A stretch of 64,000 nt of DNA from an uncultured Clostridia bacterium (GTDB lineage: Bacteria > Bacillota > Clostridia > TANB77 > CAG-508): assembly GCA_944392945.1 (NCBI GenBank), contig CALXYJ010000001.1, positions 1 to 64,000 on the forward strand, read 5' to 3'. The notes under the pieces were generated by a model. That model made no database searches. It saw only the letters and a program-made list of their open reading frames with translations, and was not told the origin of the DNA. The position numbers and the translations under genes are program-made. This document shows, piece by piece, positions 18,126-26,998 of this stretch. The first letter of the stretch is position 1, and each line of letters begins with the position of its first letter.

Positions 18126-20498
18126 TTATTTTATTTCAACAATAGTAACACCCATTTCACCTTCACCGAAAGTGCCAAGTCTAAAAGATTTTACATGTGG
18201 ATTATTTTTTAAGAAAGCATGAATTCCATTTCTTAATTTCCCAGTACCTTTTCCATGAACTATTCTAACAGTATTTAATTTAGCTAGACTACAATCATCC
18301 AAATATTTATCTATAACGAAGATAGCTTCTTCTACAGTTTGTCCTATAACATTAATTTCTGGAGAAATATTTTTAGATTTATTTATTCTAGCAGAAGATT
18401 TAGTAGTTGTATTTGATTGAATATTGTTTTTATGAGTAATAGAAATATCAGAGATAGGGACAAAAGTTTTTATGTTTCCAATTTGTACTTGCACCTCATC
18501 ATCTTTATTAGGTAATGATAGTAAAATACCATTATTCATAAATCTATTAATGTAAACTTCTGTGCCAATTTTTAAATCTTCTTTATTTATATTATTAGAA
18601 ATACTGCTTTTTTTTGAATCATTATAAGAAATTTCTTTAATTGAGTTATTTAAGTTGTTTCTATAATTATCTAAATCTTTTAAAGAGTTAGGGTCATTAG
18701 ATATTTTTCTCATTTCTCGTATAATATTAGTTGCCTCATCTTTTGCAGAGAATAATATTTCTCGTGCTTCTTGTTTAGCCTTATTTATAATTGATTTTTC
18801 TTTATTTTGCACATTTGTAACATCTTTTTCTAATAAAACTTTCAAATTATCAATTTCTTTAGATTGTTCTTCTATTTTTTGCTTTTCTTTTTCGATTTTT
18901 AATTTATTATCATAAATATTTTTTAGTAAATCCTCTATATGAATAGTATCAGAATTTAAGAATTCATTCGCTCTTTTTAAAATATCTTCAGGTAGACCAA
19001 GTTTTTTACTAATAGCAAAAGCATTACTTTTTCCTGGAACTCCAATTAATAGTCTATAAGTAGGAGAAAGTGTTTCTATATCAAATTCTTGGCTTGCATT
19101 TTCAAAACCATTATTTGTTAGAGCATAATTCTTTATTTCTGGATAATGAGTTGTTGCCAAAGTTAAAGTTCCTTGCTTATATAAATATTCTAATATGCTA
19201 ATTGCTAAGCTACTTCCTTCTATTGGATCTGTTCCAGAACCTAATTCATCTAATAATACTAAACTATTAGATGTAGAATTTTTTATTATTTCAATAATAT
19301 TTAACATATGGGAAGAGAAAGTACTTAATGATTCTTGAATACTTTGTTCATCACCAATATCTGCAAAAACATTATCAAAAATAAATATACTGCTATTTTC
19401 TTTTACAGGTATGTTTAAACCTGCCATAGTCATTAAAACCAATAAACCGACAGTTTTTAGTGTAACAGTTTTACCTCCAGTATTTGGACCAGTTATAACT
19501 AATGTGGAAAAATCTATTCCTAGATTAATATCTATAGGAACTACTAAATCTTTGTTAATAAGAGGATGTCTAGCTTTTATTAAATTAATTTGTTTATTAT
19601 CGTTTAAAATAGGCCTATTAGAATCAGTATCTATAGAATAATTAGCTTTAGCAAAAATAAAGTCTAATATACCGATAATTCTAATATTATTTTTTAAATC
19701 TTCTAAAATATCAAAAAGTAAATTTGTAAAATTAATTAAGATTTTTTCTATTTCTATATTTTCTTCAACTGTTAAATTACTAAGTTTACTATTAAGTTCA
19801 AAAATAGAAATAGGCTCTATAAAAACAGTTGAGCCACTATTTGACATATCATGTATAAATCCCTTTATATTAGATTTATATTCTTCTTTTACAGGGATAA
19901 CATATCTATCATTTCTAATTGTAACAACAGGTTCTTGTAGATATTTTGAGTAAGTAGAAGAAGAAATATAAGTATTTAATTTGGACTTAATTTCTTGTTC
20001 TATTTTTCTTTTAGAAGTTCTAATAGAAAATAAATTATTAGAAGCTCTATCATCAATGGTAAATTCATCTATAAAAGAAGAAAATATTTTATTTTCAATG
20101 TCTTTATTACAATATAAATTATTAAAATAATTGTAAAGAGAATTAAAAGAATTTAAATCTATTAATTCATCAGAAAAGAAATAATCTTTTAACTCTTTTG
20201 ATAATCTTAATATTTTACCAAGATTTAATATATTAGAAATAGATAAAGTTTTTTTACTACTTAAAATTTTTAGACAAAGTTCAATATCTTCTGAAATCTC
20301 ATAAATTGGAATATTTCCCTTCTTATATTTTAAAAGCACTGCTTCATTTGTTTCGTCTAAAGCCTTTGTAACTTTAGATTTATCTGTAAGAGGGAGTAGA
20401 TTAATACAATATCTTTTACCAATGTATGTTTTAGAATACTTAGAAAGAATATCAGTAACTTTGTTAAATTCTAATTTTTCCAAATATTTAGTAAACAT
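18126..20498 (-). CDS. mutS2: Endonuclease MutS2
   Basis: MutS-family protein without the mismatch-reading domains. 790 aa, typical. In Bacillus MutS2 acts in suppression of homologous recombination and in rescue of collided ribosomes. Seen: core/lever region, the ATPase with Walker A GPNTGGKT (about residue 335), LLDELGSGTDP and the TTHYPEIK switch. A coiled-coil stretch follows (about 510-610), then a KOW-like linker and a C-terminal Smr domain (residues about 710-790) containing VRIVHGKGTGKLR. Start ATG at 20498 has AGGAG. It is 12 bp downstream of maf on the minus strand. Confidence 0.95.
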   Translation of the reverse strand: MFTKYLEKLEFNKVTDILSKYSKTYIGKRYCINLLPLTDKSKVTKALDETNEAVLLKYKKGNIPIYEISEDIELCLKILSSKKTLSISNILNLGKILRLSKELKDYFFSDELIDLNSFNSLYNYFNNLYCNKDIENKIFSSFIDEFTIDDRASNNLFSIRTSKRKIEQEIKSKLNTYISSSTYSKYLQEPVVTIRNDRYVIPVKEEYKSNIKGFIHDMSNSGSTVFIEPISIFELNSKLSNLTVEENIEIEKILINFTNLLFDILEDLKNNIRIIGILDFIFAKANYSIDTDSNRPILNDNKQINLIKARHPLINKDLVVPIDINLGIDFSTLVITGPNTGGKTVTLKTVGLLVLMTMAGLNIPVKENSSIFIFDNVFADIGDEQSIQESLSTFSSHMLNIIEIIKNSTSNSLVLLDELGSGTDPIEGSSLAISILEYLYKQGTLTLATTHYPEIKNYALTNNGFENASQEFDIETLSPTYRLLIGVPGKSNAFAISKKLGLPEDILKRANEFLNSDTIHIEDLLKNIYDNKLKIEKEKQKIEEQSKEIDNLKVLLEKDVTNVQNKEKSIINKAKQEAREILFSAKDEATNIIREMRKISNDPNSLKDLDNYRNNLNNSIKEISYNDSKKSSISNNINKEDLKIGTEVYINRFMNNGILLSLPNKDDEVQVQIGNIKTFVPISDISITHKNNIQSNTTTKSSARINKSKNISPEINVIGQTVEEAIFVIDKYLDDCSLAKLNTVRIVHGKGTGKLRNGIHAFLKNNPHVKSFRLGTFGEGEMGVTIVEIK

Positions 20499-20510
20499 TT
20501 TAAATCTCTC

Positions 20511-21101
20511 CTAAATTAAATTATATTTTTTAAATATTTCTTTTATTGTATTTGTATCCAAACCTACAATAGAATTATAATCACCATCATATCCTTTTAA
20601 ATAAACTTTTCCGATTCCTTGTACTGCGTAAGCACCAGCTTTATCTAAAGGTTCTTTTGTATCTACATATGAGCATATATCATAGTAAGACATATTTTTA
20701 AAATAAACAGTAGATTTATTCAGTCTAGTTTCAAATATAATAGAATGTTCTTTTTTTATAATAATAGTAGTACCTGTATACACATCATGAGAATTACCTT
20801 GTAATAATTTTAGCATTTGTATAGCATCATCTTTATCTTTAGGTTTTCCTAATATCAAATTTCCAAAAGCAACCAATGTATCAGAACCTATTACAGTGTA
20901 TTCATTATCATCTCTATATTTATTTGTAAAAATTGAATAAGCCTTTTCATAAGCTAATTTTTTAGCTAATCTTTGTGGATCTTTTTCAATTTGTTTAAAT
21001 TCATCTTCATCAATATTACATGGAACAATATCAAAATTGCTAATTATGCCAGATAATAATTGTTTTCTTCTAGGAGAAGAAGAAGCTAAAATAAATTCCA
21101 T
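20511..21101 (-). CDS. maf: Maf family nucleotide pyrophosphatase
   Basis: Hydrolyses non-canonical or modified nucleoside triphosphates such as dTTP/UTP analogues (house-cleaning). In some bacteria it influences septation. 196 aa from the ATG at 21101, which has GGAGG before it; the frame extends to 21143 without support. Motifs: ASSSPRRKQLL at the N-terminus, the catalytic Asp in GSDTLV, GKPKDKDDA and DKAGAYAVQG. First gene of a maf-mutS2 minus-strand pair, divergent from lepA. The intergenic region of about 110 bp holds promoters for both directions. Confidence 0.93.
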   Translation of the reverse strand: MEFILASSSPRRKQLLSGIISNFDIVPCNIDEDEFKQIEKDPQRLAKKLAYEKAYSIFTNKYRDDNEYTVIGSDTLVAFGNLILGKPKDKDDAIQMLKLLQGNSHDVYTGTTIIIKKEHSIIFETRLNKSTVYFKNMSYYDICSYVDTKEPLDKAGAYAVQGIGKVYLKGYDGDYNSIVGLDTNTIKEIFKKYNLI

Positions 21102-21211
21102 AACAAAACCTCCTATAATCTTCCGTATTATAACATTTTTCAATTTAAAAAATCAATATTGCGTTTACATGTTTGCTATGATAAAATAAATACATCAAAA
21201 TGGAGGATTTT

Positions 21212-23026
21212 ATGAAAGAAAAACAAGAGAACATAAGGAATTTTAGCATAATTGCACATATAGATCATGGAAAGTCAACTTTGGCGGATAGAATGATAGA
21301 GATGACAGGTGTTTTATCAGAAAGAGAGATGGAATCACAAGTTCTAGACAATATGGAAATAGAAAGAGAAAGAGGAATAACGATAAAATCACAATCTGTA
21401 AGAATGTTATATAAAGCCAAAGATGGAAAAGAATATATTCTTAATTTAATAGATACACCAGGTCATGTTGATTTTAATTATGAAGTGTCTAGGAGTCTTG
21501 CAGCCTGCGAAGGAGCAGTATTAGTAGTAGATAGTAGCCAAGGAGTAGAAGCACAGACTTTGGCTAATGTATATCTTGCTTTAGATAATAATTTAGAGAT
21601 TTTACCAGTAATAAATAAAATAGATTTACCAAATGCACGACCTGACGAAGTAAAAAAGGAAATAGAAGATATAATAGGAATTCCAGCAGAAGATGCACCA
21701 TGTATTTCTGCAAAATCAGGTTTAAATGTAGAAGAAGTCTTAGAAAGAATAGTAACAGATATTCCAGCACCAAATGGAGATCCAAATAAACCATTAAAAT
21801 GCTTAATATTCGATTCTTTTTATGATAATTATAAAGGGGCAGTAAGCTATGTTAGAGTAAGAGATGGAAGAGTAAAAGTAGGAGATGAAATACTACTTAT
21901 GTCTTCTAATAAAACTTTTATTGTTACAGAAGTCGGTTTTTTTGAGCCAGGAAAATATTTCCCTTGTGAAGAATTATCAGCAGGAGATGTAGGATATATT
22001 GCAGCTAGTATAAAAAGTTTATCGGATATAAGAGTTGGAGATACAATTACTCTTAAAAATAATAAAGCAGACAAACCATTGCCAGGATACAAAAAGGTAA
22101 ATCCAATGGTATATTGTGGTTTATATCCAGTTGATGGAAGTGATTACGAAAACTTAAAAATTGCTCTAGAAAAATTGCAATTAAATGATGCTGCACTACA
22201 ATATGAACCAGAATCATCAAATGCTCTTGGCTTTGGATTTAGATGTGGATTTTTAGGATTACTACATTTAGAAATAATAGAAGAAAGACTAGATAAAGAA
22301 TTTGATTTAAGTTTAATAACAACATCACCATCAGTTATATATAAAGTACATAAAACAGATGGAGAAGTAATAGAATTATATAATCCAGCAGATTTACCAA
22401 AACCACAGGAAATAAGCTATATGGAAGAACCTTTTGTACAAGCAGAAATATTAACACCAAAAGAATTTGTTGGTAATATAATGGAAATTTGTCAAAATAG
22501 AAGAGGAATTTATCAAGACATGAAATATCTTGATGAAAATAGAGTTACATTAATTTATGAATTGCCATTAAATGAAATAATATACGACTTTTTTGATACA
22601 TTAAAATCAAAAACAAAGGGATATGCTTCATTTGATTATGAATTAAAGGAATATAGAAGATCAGAATTGGTAAAATTAGATATATATGTAAATGGAGAAA
22701 GTGTTGATGCATTAAGCTTTATAGTTCACAAGGATTCTGCATATGACAGGGGTAGAAAAATGATAGAAAAATTAAAAACAGTAATACCACGTCATTTATT
22801 CACAATACCACTTCAAGCAGTAATTGGTGGAAAAATAATTGCAAGAGAGACAATTTCTGCTATGCGAAAAGATGTGCTAGCAAAATGTTATGGTGGAGAT
22901 ATTACTAGAAAAAAGAAGTTATTGGAGAAGCAAAAAAGAGGAAAGAAGAAAATGCGTGAAATAGGAAATGTAGAAATACCACAGGAAGCATTTTTGTCAG
23001 TTTTAAAATTAGATGATGATAAGTAA
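21212..23026 (+). CDS. lepA: Elongation factor 4 (LepA)
   Basis: Translational GTPase that helps initiation and can back-translocate ribosomes. 604 aa from the ATG at 21212; the upstream ATG at 21200 overlaps the GGAGG that serves the chosen start. G motifs are intact: AHIDHGKST, the REREGITI-type switch [16 protein letters not shown] and NKIDLP. Domains II, III, V and the LepA-specific C-terminal domain follow ([15 protein letters not shown]...). A TTGCGT-17-TAAAAT promoter is possible at 21159-21187. Confidence 0.97.
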   Translation: MKEKQENIRNFSIIAHIDHGKSTLADRMIEMTGVLSEREMESQVLDNMEIERERGITIKSQSVRMLYKAKDGKEYILNLIDTPGHVDFNYEVSRSLAACEGAVLVVDSSQGVEAQTLANVYLALDNNLEILPVINKIDLPNARPDEVKKEIEDIIGIPAEDAPCISAKSGLNVEEVLERIVTDIPAPNGDPNKPLKCLIFDSFYDNYKGAVSYVRVRDGRVKVGDEILLMSSNKTFIVTEVGFFEPGKYFPCEELSAGDVGYIAASIKSLSDIRVGDTITLKNNKADKPLPGYKKVNPMVYCGLYPVDGSDYENLKIALEKLQLNDAALQYEPESSNALGFGFRCGFLGLLHLEIIEERLDKEFDLSLITTSPSVIYKVHKTDGEVIELYNPADLPKPQEISYMEEPFVQAEILTPKEFVGNIMEICQNRRGIYQDMKYLDENRVTLIYELPLNEIIYDFFDTLKSKTKGYASFDYELKEYRRSELVKLDIYVNGESVDALSFIVHKDSAYDRGRKMIEKLKTVIPRHLFTIPLQAVIGGKIIARETISAMRKDVLAKCYGGDITRKKKLLEKQKRGKKKMREIGNVEIPQEAFLSVLKLDDDK

Positions 23027-23051
23027 ACTTATTAATAAAGTGTAGGTAAGA

Positions 23052-23705
23052 ATGGAAATTACAAAAAGAGAATTTAAAATTATAAATAATAAATTTGATG
23101 AATTTAAAGCAAATACAAATAAATCTTTTGATATATTAAAAGGAAAAGAAAAAGTATTTTTATCAGCTCCACATAGTGTTAGACAATTAAGAAATGGAAT
23201 AATAAAGGGCAAAGATAGTTGTACCGGTACAATTGCAATTACTCTGCAGAAAGCAATTAATTGTTATTGTATCTACAAAACTAAAAATTGCGATGATGAT
23301 GCAAATTATGATATAGAAAACAATTCATATAAAGAAGAAATAGTAAATACAGTAAAAAATGAAAACATAAAATTTTTATTAGACATACATGGAGCTAAGA
23401 ATGAACAGGGATTTGACATAGATGTTGGAACAGGTAATTTAGTTAATTTAAATAATAAAACAGAATATCTTAAAACTTTTATTGATATAGGAAAAAAATA
23501 TAAATTAAATATTACTACAGACAAAGTTTTTAAAGCAGAAACTTTTCATACTGTGGCACATACAATTGCAGAAAAAAACAATATTCCATGTATGCAAATT
23601 GAAATAGCAAAGAAGTATAGAGATATAGAAGAATTTAATAATATCAAAATTATATTAAATTTTTTAGAAGAATATTTAAGGATGATAATTAAAATAGGAG
23701 GATAA
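23052..23705 (+). CDS. N-formylglutamate amidohydrolase-like protein
   Basis: 217 aa, probably a cytoplasmic zinc-dependent hydrolase. The segments VFLSAPHSVRQLRNG, LLDIHGAKNEQGFDIDVGTG and the late TFHTVAHTIAEKNNIPCMQIEIAKKYRD follow the pattern of the N-formylglutamate amidohydrolase superfamily (early His, Asp/His pair, late Glu). No histidine-degradation gene is nearby, so the substrate is unlikely to be formylglutamate from that pathway and is unknown. The ribosome binding site is weak. It sits between lepA and rlmB, and its last codons contain the GGAGG used by rlmB, so the two are coupled. Confidence 0.65.
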   Translation: MEITKREFKIINNKFDEFKANTNKSFDILKGKEKVFLSAPHSVRQLRNGIIKGKDSCTGTIAITLQKAINCYCIYKTKNCDDDANYDIENNSYKEEIVNTVKNENIKFLLDIHGAKNEQGFDIDVGTGNLVNLNNKTEYLKTFIDIGKKYKLNITTDKVFKAETFHTVAHTIAEKNNIPCMQIEIAKKYRDIEEFNNIKIILNFLEEYLRMIIKIGG

Positions 23706-23706
23706 T

Positions 23707-24450
23707 ATGCAAGAATATGAAGATCAAATAGAAGGGCGCAATAGTGTATTAGAACTTTTAGAATCAGGAAAAGATATAAATAAAATACTAATACAAAAAG
23801 GTGAGAAGCATGGTTCAATAAATAAAATAATATCAAAAGCGAAAGCAAATAAAGTTGTAATAGTAGAGATGGAAAAATCAAAATTGGATAAAATCAGTCA
23901 AACCAATAATCACCAAGGAGTTATTGCTATTGTACCTCCTTTTGAATATAGTTCTGTAGATGAAATTTTAGAAGTTGCAAAATTAAAAAATGAAGATCCT
24001 TTTATATTAATTTTAGATGGAATAGAAGATCCTCATAATTTGGGTTCAATTATTAGAACATCTGAAACAGCAGGAGTTCATGGAATAATAATTCCTAAAA
24101 GAAGAGCAGCTTCAGTAAATAGTACTGTTAATAAAGTATCTGCTGGTGCAGTGCAATATATGAAAATTGCAAGAGTAAATAATATTACAGAAACAATTAA
24201 AGAACTAAAAGATAAAGGTGTTTGGGTATGTGGAACAGATATGGATACTAAAAAATATTATTATCAAGAAAACTATAAAATTCCATTAGCTATTGTAATA
24301 GGTAGTGAAGGATTTGGAATGAGTAGATTAGTAAGAGATAATTGTGACTTTTTAGTAAAAATTCCAATGAAAGGAAAAATAACATCATTAAATGCTTCTG
24401 TTTCAGCAGGAATTGTAATATATGAAGTTGTTAAGCAAAGAATAATTTAA
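23707..24450 (+). CDS. rlmB: 23S rRNA (guanosine-2'-O)-methyltransferase RlmB, SpoU family
   Basis: 247-aa SPOUT-class methyltransferase. N-terminal L30e-like substrate-binding domain (about residues 5-80, EGRNSVLELLESG), then the trefoil-knot domain with SpoU motif 1 (DPHNLGSIIRTSE), motif 2 (IGSEGFGMSRLV) and motif 3 (IPMKGKITSLNASVSAGI). RlmB methylates G2251 in E. coli 23S rRNA; TrmH-like tRNA targets are the alternative. It starts 1 bp after the preceding stop. Confidence 0.88.
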   Translation: MQEYEDQIEGRNSVLELLESGKDINKILIQKGEKHGSINKIISKAKANKVVIVEMEKSKLDKISQTNNHQGVIAIVPPFEYSSVDEILEVAKLKNEDPFILILDGIEDPHNLGSIIRTSETAGVHGIIIPKRRAASVNSTVNKVSAGAVQYMKIARVNNITETIKELKDKGVWVCGTDMDTKKYYYQENYKIPLAIVIGSEGFGMSRLVRDNCDFLVKIPMKGKITSLNASVSAGIVIYEVVKQRII

Positions 24451-24475
24451 GAGTACAAAAGAGGAGGAAAATAAA

Positions 24476-26233
24476 ATGATGGGGAGAAAAAAAAGAATTT
24501 TAATAATAGTACTTTCTATCATATTAGTTCTTATACTACTAATTGGGGGAGTTTTAATATATTTAAATAGTGCAACAGATGTATTTAAAAGTGATGTAGA
24601 ATTATTTTATAAATATTTTTATCAAAATGCATCAATTGTAAATGTTTTTGATTCTAATTTATTAGATAGGTATTATCAAAAAATAGATAATAATAAATAT
24701 ACAGAATCAGGAGAATTTACTATAAAAACTGGTTTAGAAGATGGAAGCCAAAGTGATACAAATGATTTTGATACATTAATTAATAATTTAAAGCTTACAT
24801 ATGATTTAAAAAGTAATTTACCAGATAAAAAGCAATCAGCAGATATAAAACTTTTATACAATGATGAGCAAGACTTATTTGAATTAAATGTTCTAAGGAA
24901 TGATAATAAATATGGAGTAAAATCAGATGAAGTTGTATATAAGTATTTAGCAGTAGAAAATCAGAATTTACAAGATATTTATACTAAAATGGGATTAGAA
25001 AATGTGGATAGTATGCAAAATCAAATTAGTAGAATTGATTATAATATTTATAAAAATATGAATATAGAAGATAAAAATAAAATATTGTCCACATATCAAA
25101 ATGTATTAAACTCAGAAATTTCAGAGAATCATTATTCAGTACTAAAAAATACTAGTGTAGATAATGATAATTATAATATGTATATGCTATCAATAACAGA
25201 GGAGGAGCTATCATCATTAAAGATAAAATTATTAGAAACACTTATGAACGATGATTTAACATTAAACTATCTTGTTCAATTATTACAGTTAGATGCATCA
25301 TATTCTTCAAAAATAAAGCAGAATATACAAGAAAAAATAGATGAATTAAAAAGAGAACAGACTGATCCAAATAAGACTATAGATATTAAGGTATATGAAA
25401 AAAATATGAAATTAGTATCAACTGTGATAGAAACTGATGAATATTATTATACTATAAATAATGATATAACAGAATCAGGACAAGTAGTAACTATTACGAA
25501 GAGGTCAAAAGATGGAAACAATATAAGTTCCACTTTAAAACTAGAAAGGAAAACATCTGACACAGAGAATTCTTTAGCAATAGAAAATACAGAAGTAACA
25601 GGGCAAACTACTACAGGAAAAACAATATTTAATATTACATTAAATGGAAATATAGAACTAGATAATTTAGAACTTAGTGTAAATATGCAAAATACAGATG
25701 GAGATAAGTTTAATGAAATTTCGTATAAAAGTAAAAAAGAATTTAATACAGATGTAGAGATAGAAGATTTAAATGATGATAATTCTGTTACTATAAATAC
25801 AATGACTATAGAAGAACTTAATACTTTGGTTCAATCAATTATTGATAGAATTAACTATTTATATAATGAAAAGGTTCAAAGTGTTGGCTTTAGTGTAAAT
25901 GATGTAAATTATCAAGCAAGTCTAAAGTGGAGCAGAATAGTAGATGCATTTGATGAAAATGAATTTAGGGCTCAAGTACAAAGGGCATTAAATTTAGCTA
26001 AAGATGATATGCAAAATAAAGAAGAATATGTAACTATGGTGCAAGAAGCAAATGGAGATCAAAATAGAATAAAACAAATTAAAGGAATTGCAACAGTAGA
26101 AAGGTTAAAAGAAACAGGGCTTGATGCTTCTTTAAATATGGAAGATAATTCTATTTCGATAAAGACAAATAATGAGACAGCATATTTATATGAAATAGAT
26201 TATGATAATTTTAAGATATCAAAAATAGACTAA
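24476..26233 (+). CDS. Membrane-anchored exported protein of unknown function
   Basis: 585 aa with an N-terminal basic stretch (MMGRKKR) and one long hydrophobic helix (residues about 8-30), no lipobox and no other membrane segment. So it is probably anchored with a large extracytoplasmic domain. The ectodomain is rich in Asp/Asn/Glu/Lys/Ser, predicted mostly beta strands with some coiled coil, and without recognised motifs. Similar long anchored proteins are common in A+T-rich clostridia, but I do not recognise the family. GAGGAGG precedes two adjacent ATG codons. It follows rlmB by 25 bp, so it may be read from that operon, and is followed by a hairpin overlapping the rpmF promoter. Confidence 0.8.
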   Translation: MMGRKKRILIIVLSIILVLILLIGGVLIYLNSATDVFKSDVELFYKYFYQNASIVNVFDSNLLDRYYQKIDNNKYTESGEFTIKTGLEDGSQSDTNDFDTLINNLKLTYDLKSNLPDKKQSADIKLLYNDEQDLFELNVLRNDNKYGVKSDEVVYKYLAVENQNLQDIYTKMGLENVDSMQNQISRIDYNIYKNMNIEDKNKILSTYQNVLNSEISENHYSVLKNTSVDNDNYNMYMLSITEEELSSLKIKLLETLMNDDLTLNYLVQLLQLDASYSSKIKQNIQEKIDELKREQTDPNKTIDIKVYEKNMKLVSTVIETDEYYYTINNDITESGQVVTITKRSKDGNNISSTLKLERKTSDTENSLAIENTEVTGQTTTGKTIFNITLNGNIELDNLELSVNMQNTDGDKFNEISYKSKKEFNTDVEIEDLNDDNSVTINTMTIEELNTLVQSIIDRINYLYNEKVQSVGFSVNDVNYQASLKWSRIVDAFDENEFRAQVQRALNLAKDDMQNKEEYVTMVQEANGDQNRIKQIKGIATVERLKETGLDASLNMEDNSISIKTNNETAYLYEIDYDNFKISKID

Positions 26234-26238
26234 TTAAT

Positions 26239-26277
26239 GGATTTCCTATTGACAAAATAGGAAAATCCTAGTATACT
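26239..26277 (+). promoter_or_regulatory. rpmF promoter embedded in an inverted repeat
   Basis: TTGACA (26249-26254), 17-bp spacer, TATACT (26272-26277). The -35 lies in the loop and arm of an inverted repeat, GGATTTCCTATT / AATAGGAAAATCC (26239-26268, one bulged A). The repeat could be an operator or the terminator hairpin of the upstream gene. Confidence 0.7.
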
Positions 26278-26349
26278 AATACAGTAACTGAATTTATGCA
26301 AAAAATTATATAGATATATAAATATCTTATGTCAAAGGAGGGAATAGAA

Positions 26350-26544
26350 ATGGCACAACCAAAAAGAAGATGGTCAAAACAAAGAACACATAACAGAAGA
26401 TCAACATGGAAAGTGGAGACTCCAAAATTTGCAATATGTTCACATTGCCATGAACCTGTAATGCCACATAGAGTTTGCCCAACATGTGGATATTATGATG
26501 GAGAAGAAGTTGTAGTTAAGGAAACAAATACATCAAATAATTAA
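26350..26544 (+). CDS. rpmF: 50S ribosomal protein L32
   Basis: 64 aa from the ATG at 26350 with AAGGAGGG upstream; the frame extends to 26329 but the shorter start gives the standard MAQPKRRWSKQR N-terminus. Four cysteines in CSHCH...CPTCG form the zinc ribbon, so this is the zinc-binding (C+) form of L32. In many Firmicutes rpmF is linked to plsX and fatty-acid genes; here it stands alone between a strong promoter and a strong terminator. Confidence 0.97.
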   Translation: MAQPKRRWSKQRTHNRRSTWKVETPKFAICSHCHEPVMPHRVCPTCGYYDGEEVVVKETNTSNN

Positions 26545-26550
26545 TAAAAT

Positions 26551-26587
26551 GAACTTTAAGGACGCTCCTTAAAGTTCAATTTTTTTT
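26551..26587 (+). terminator. rpmF terminator
   Basis: Perfect 12-bp stem GAACTTTAAGGA / TCCTTAAAGTTC with a 3-nt loop and an eight-T tail. Almost identical (25 of 27 bases) to the thrS terminator at 42239-42265. Confidence 0.9.
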
Positions 26588-26720
26588 ATAAAAGAAATTT
26601 TGAAATATGAATTTAAATATTTTAGGTCTAATAAATGATAAAATTAAGAATACAAACAATAAAGAATTATAAAAGAATTTGTAAAATATAAAATTCAAAA
26701 TTTTAGTAAATAATTTCCTA

Positions 26721-26749
26721 TTTACTTTTCAAAAATAATCCAATATAAT
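26721..26749 (+). promoter_or_regulatory. Promoter of the structured leader
   Basis: TTTACT (26721-26726), 17-bp spacer, TATAAT (26744-26749). The transcript would start near 26757, just before the ribosome binding site of the 24-codon ORF. The 26588-26720 stretch before it is A+T-rich and holds nothing I can recognise. Confidence 0.55.
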
Positions 26750-26756
26750 AAGATAG

Positions 26757-26956
26757 AAGAAAGAAATTAGGAGAAAAAAATATGCAAAAGGTAAAAATAG
26801 ATAGAAACGCTGAAACCATTGGCGTTGTATACACACAAGTACGTTTAATAAAATAAAAAGGGTAGCAAATGAGGCTACTCTATATTGCGTGGAAAACAGG
26901 ATGACTGTAGCACTATACGGTAAAAAATAGTGCAGGCAGTACATCCTGTTTTTTTG
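26757..26956 (+). ncRNA. Structured leader RNA with terminator, unknown class
   Basis: Three consecutive hairpins precede the gene at 26999: AACGC/GCGTT (near 26808-26827, within the small ORF), GGGTAGC/GCTACTC (26860-26880), and a compound stem. In the last, CAGGATG/CATCCTG (26897-26903, 26942-26948) encloses ACTG/CAGT and GCACTAT/ATAGTGC, ending in a T7 run. The last is a strong intrinsic terminator placed before a coding gene, which is the layout of an attenuator. It matches no riboswitch class I know. The 454-bp gap between rpmF and the next gene is otherwise accounted for by the promoter and small ORF. Confidence 0.6.
26782..26856 (+). CDS. 24-codon leader ORF
   Basis: ATG at 26782 with TTAGGAG upstream encodes MQKVKIDRNAETIGVVYTQV plus RLIK. 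It is too short for usual gene finders, but it has a good ribosome binding site, a promoter and a hairpin array behind it. Translation would disrupt the AACGC/GCGTT hairpin, so it may be a leader peptide controlling the terminator. It could also be a remnant of a larger gene. Function unknown. Confidence 0.45.
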   Translation: MQKVKIDRNAETIGVVYTQVRLIK

Positions 26957-26998
26957 CGTTTAATTTTTGCTATATGAATAAAAAAGGAGGAATAAAAC

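Noticed and set aside
26757..26956. Leader as a c-di-GMP, SAM or T-box riboswitch
   Set aside because: None of the conserved cores of these classes is visible; no T-box sequence and no GEMM-type motif.
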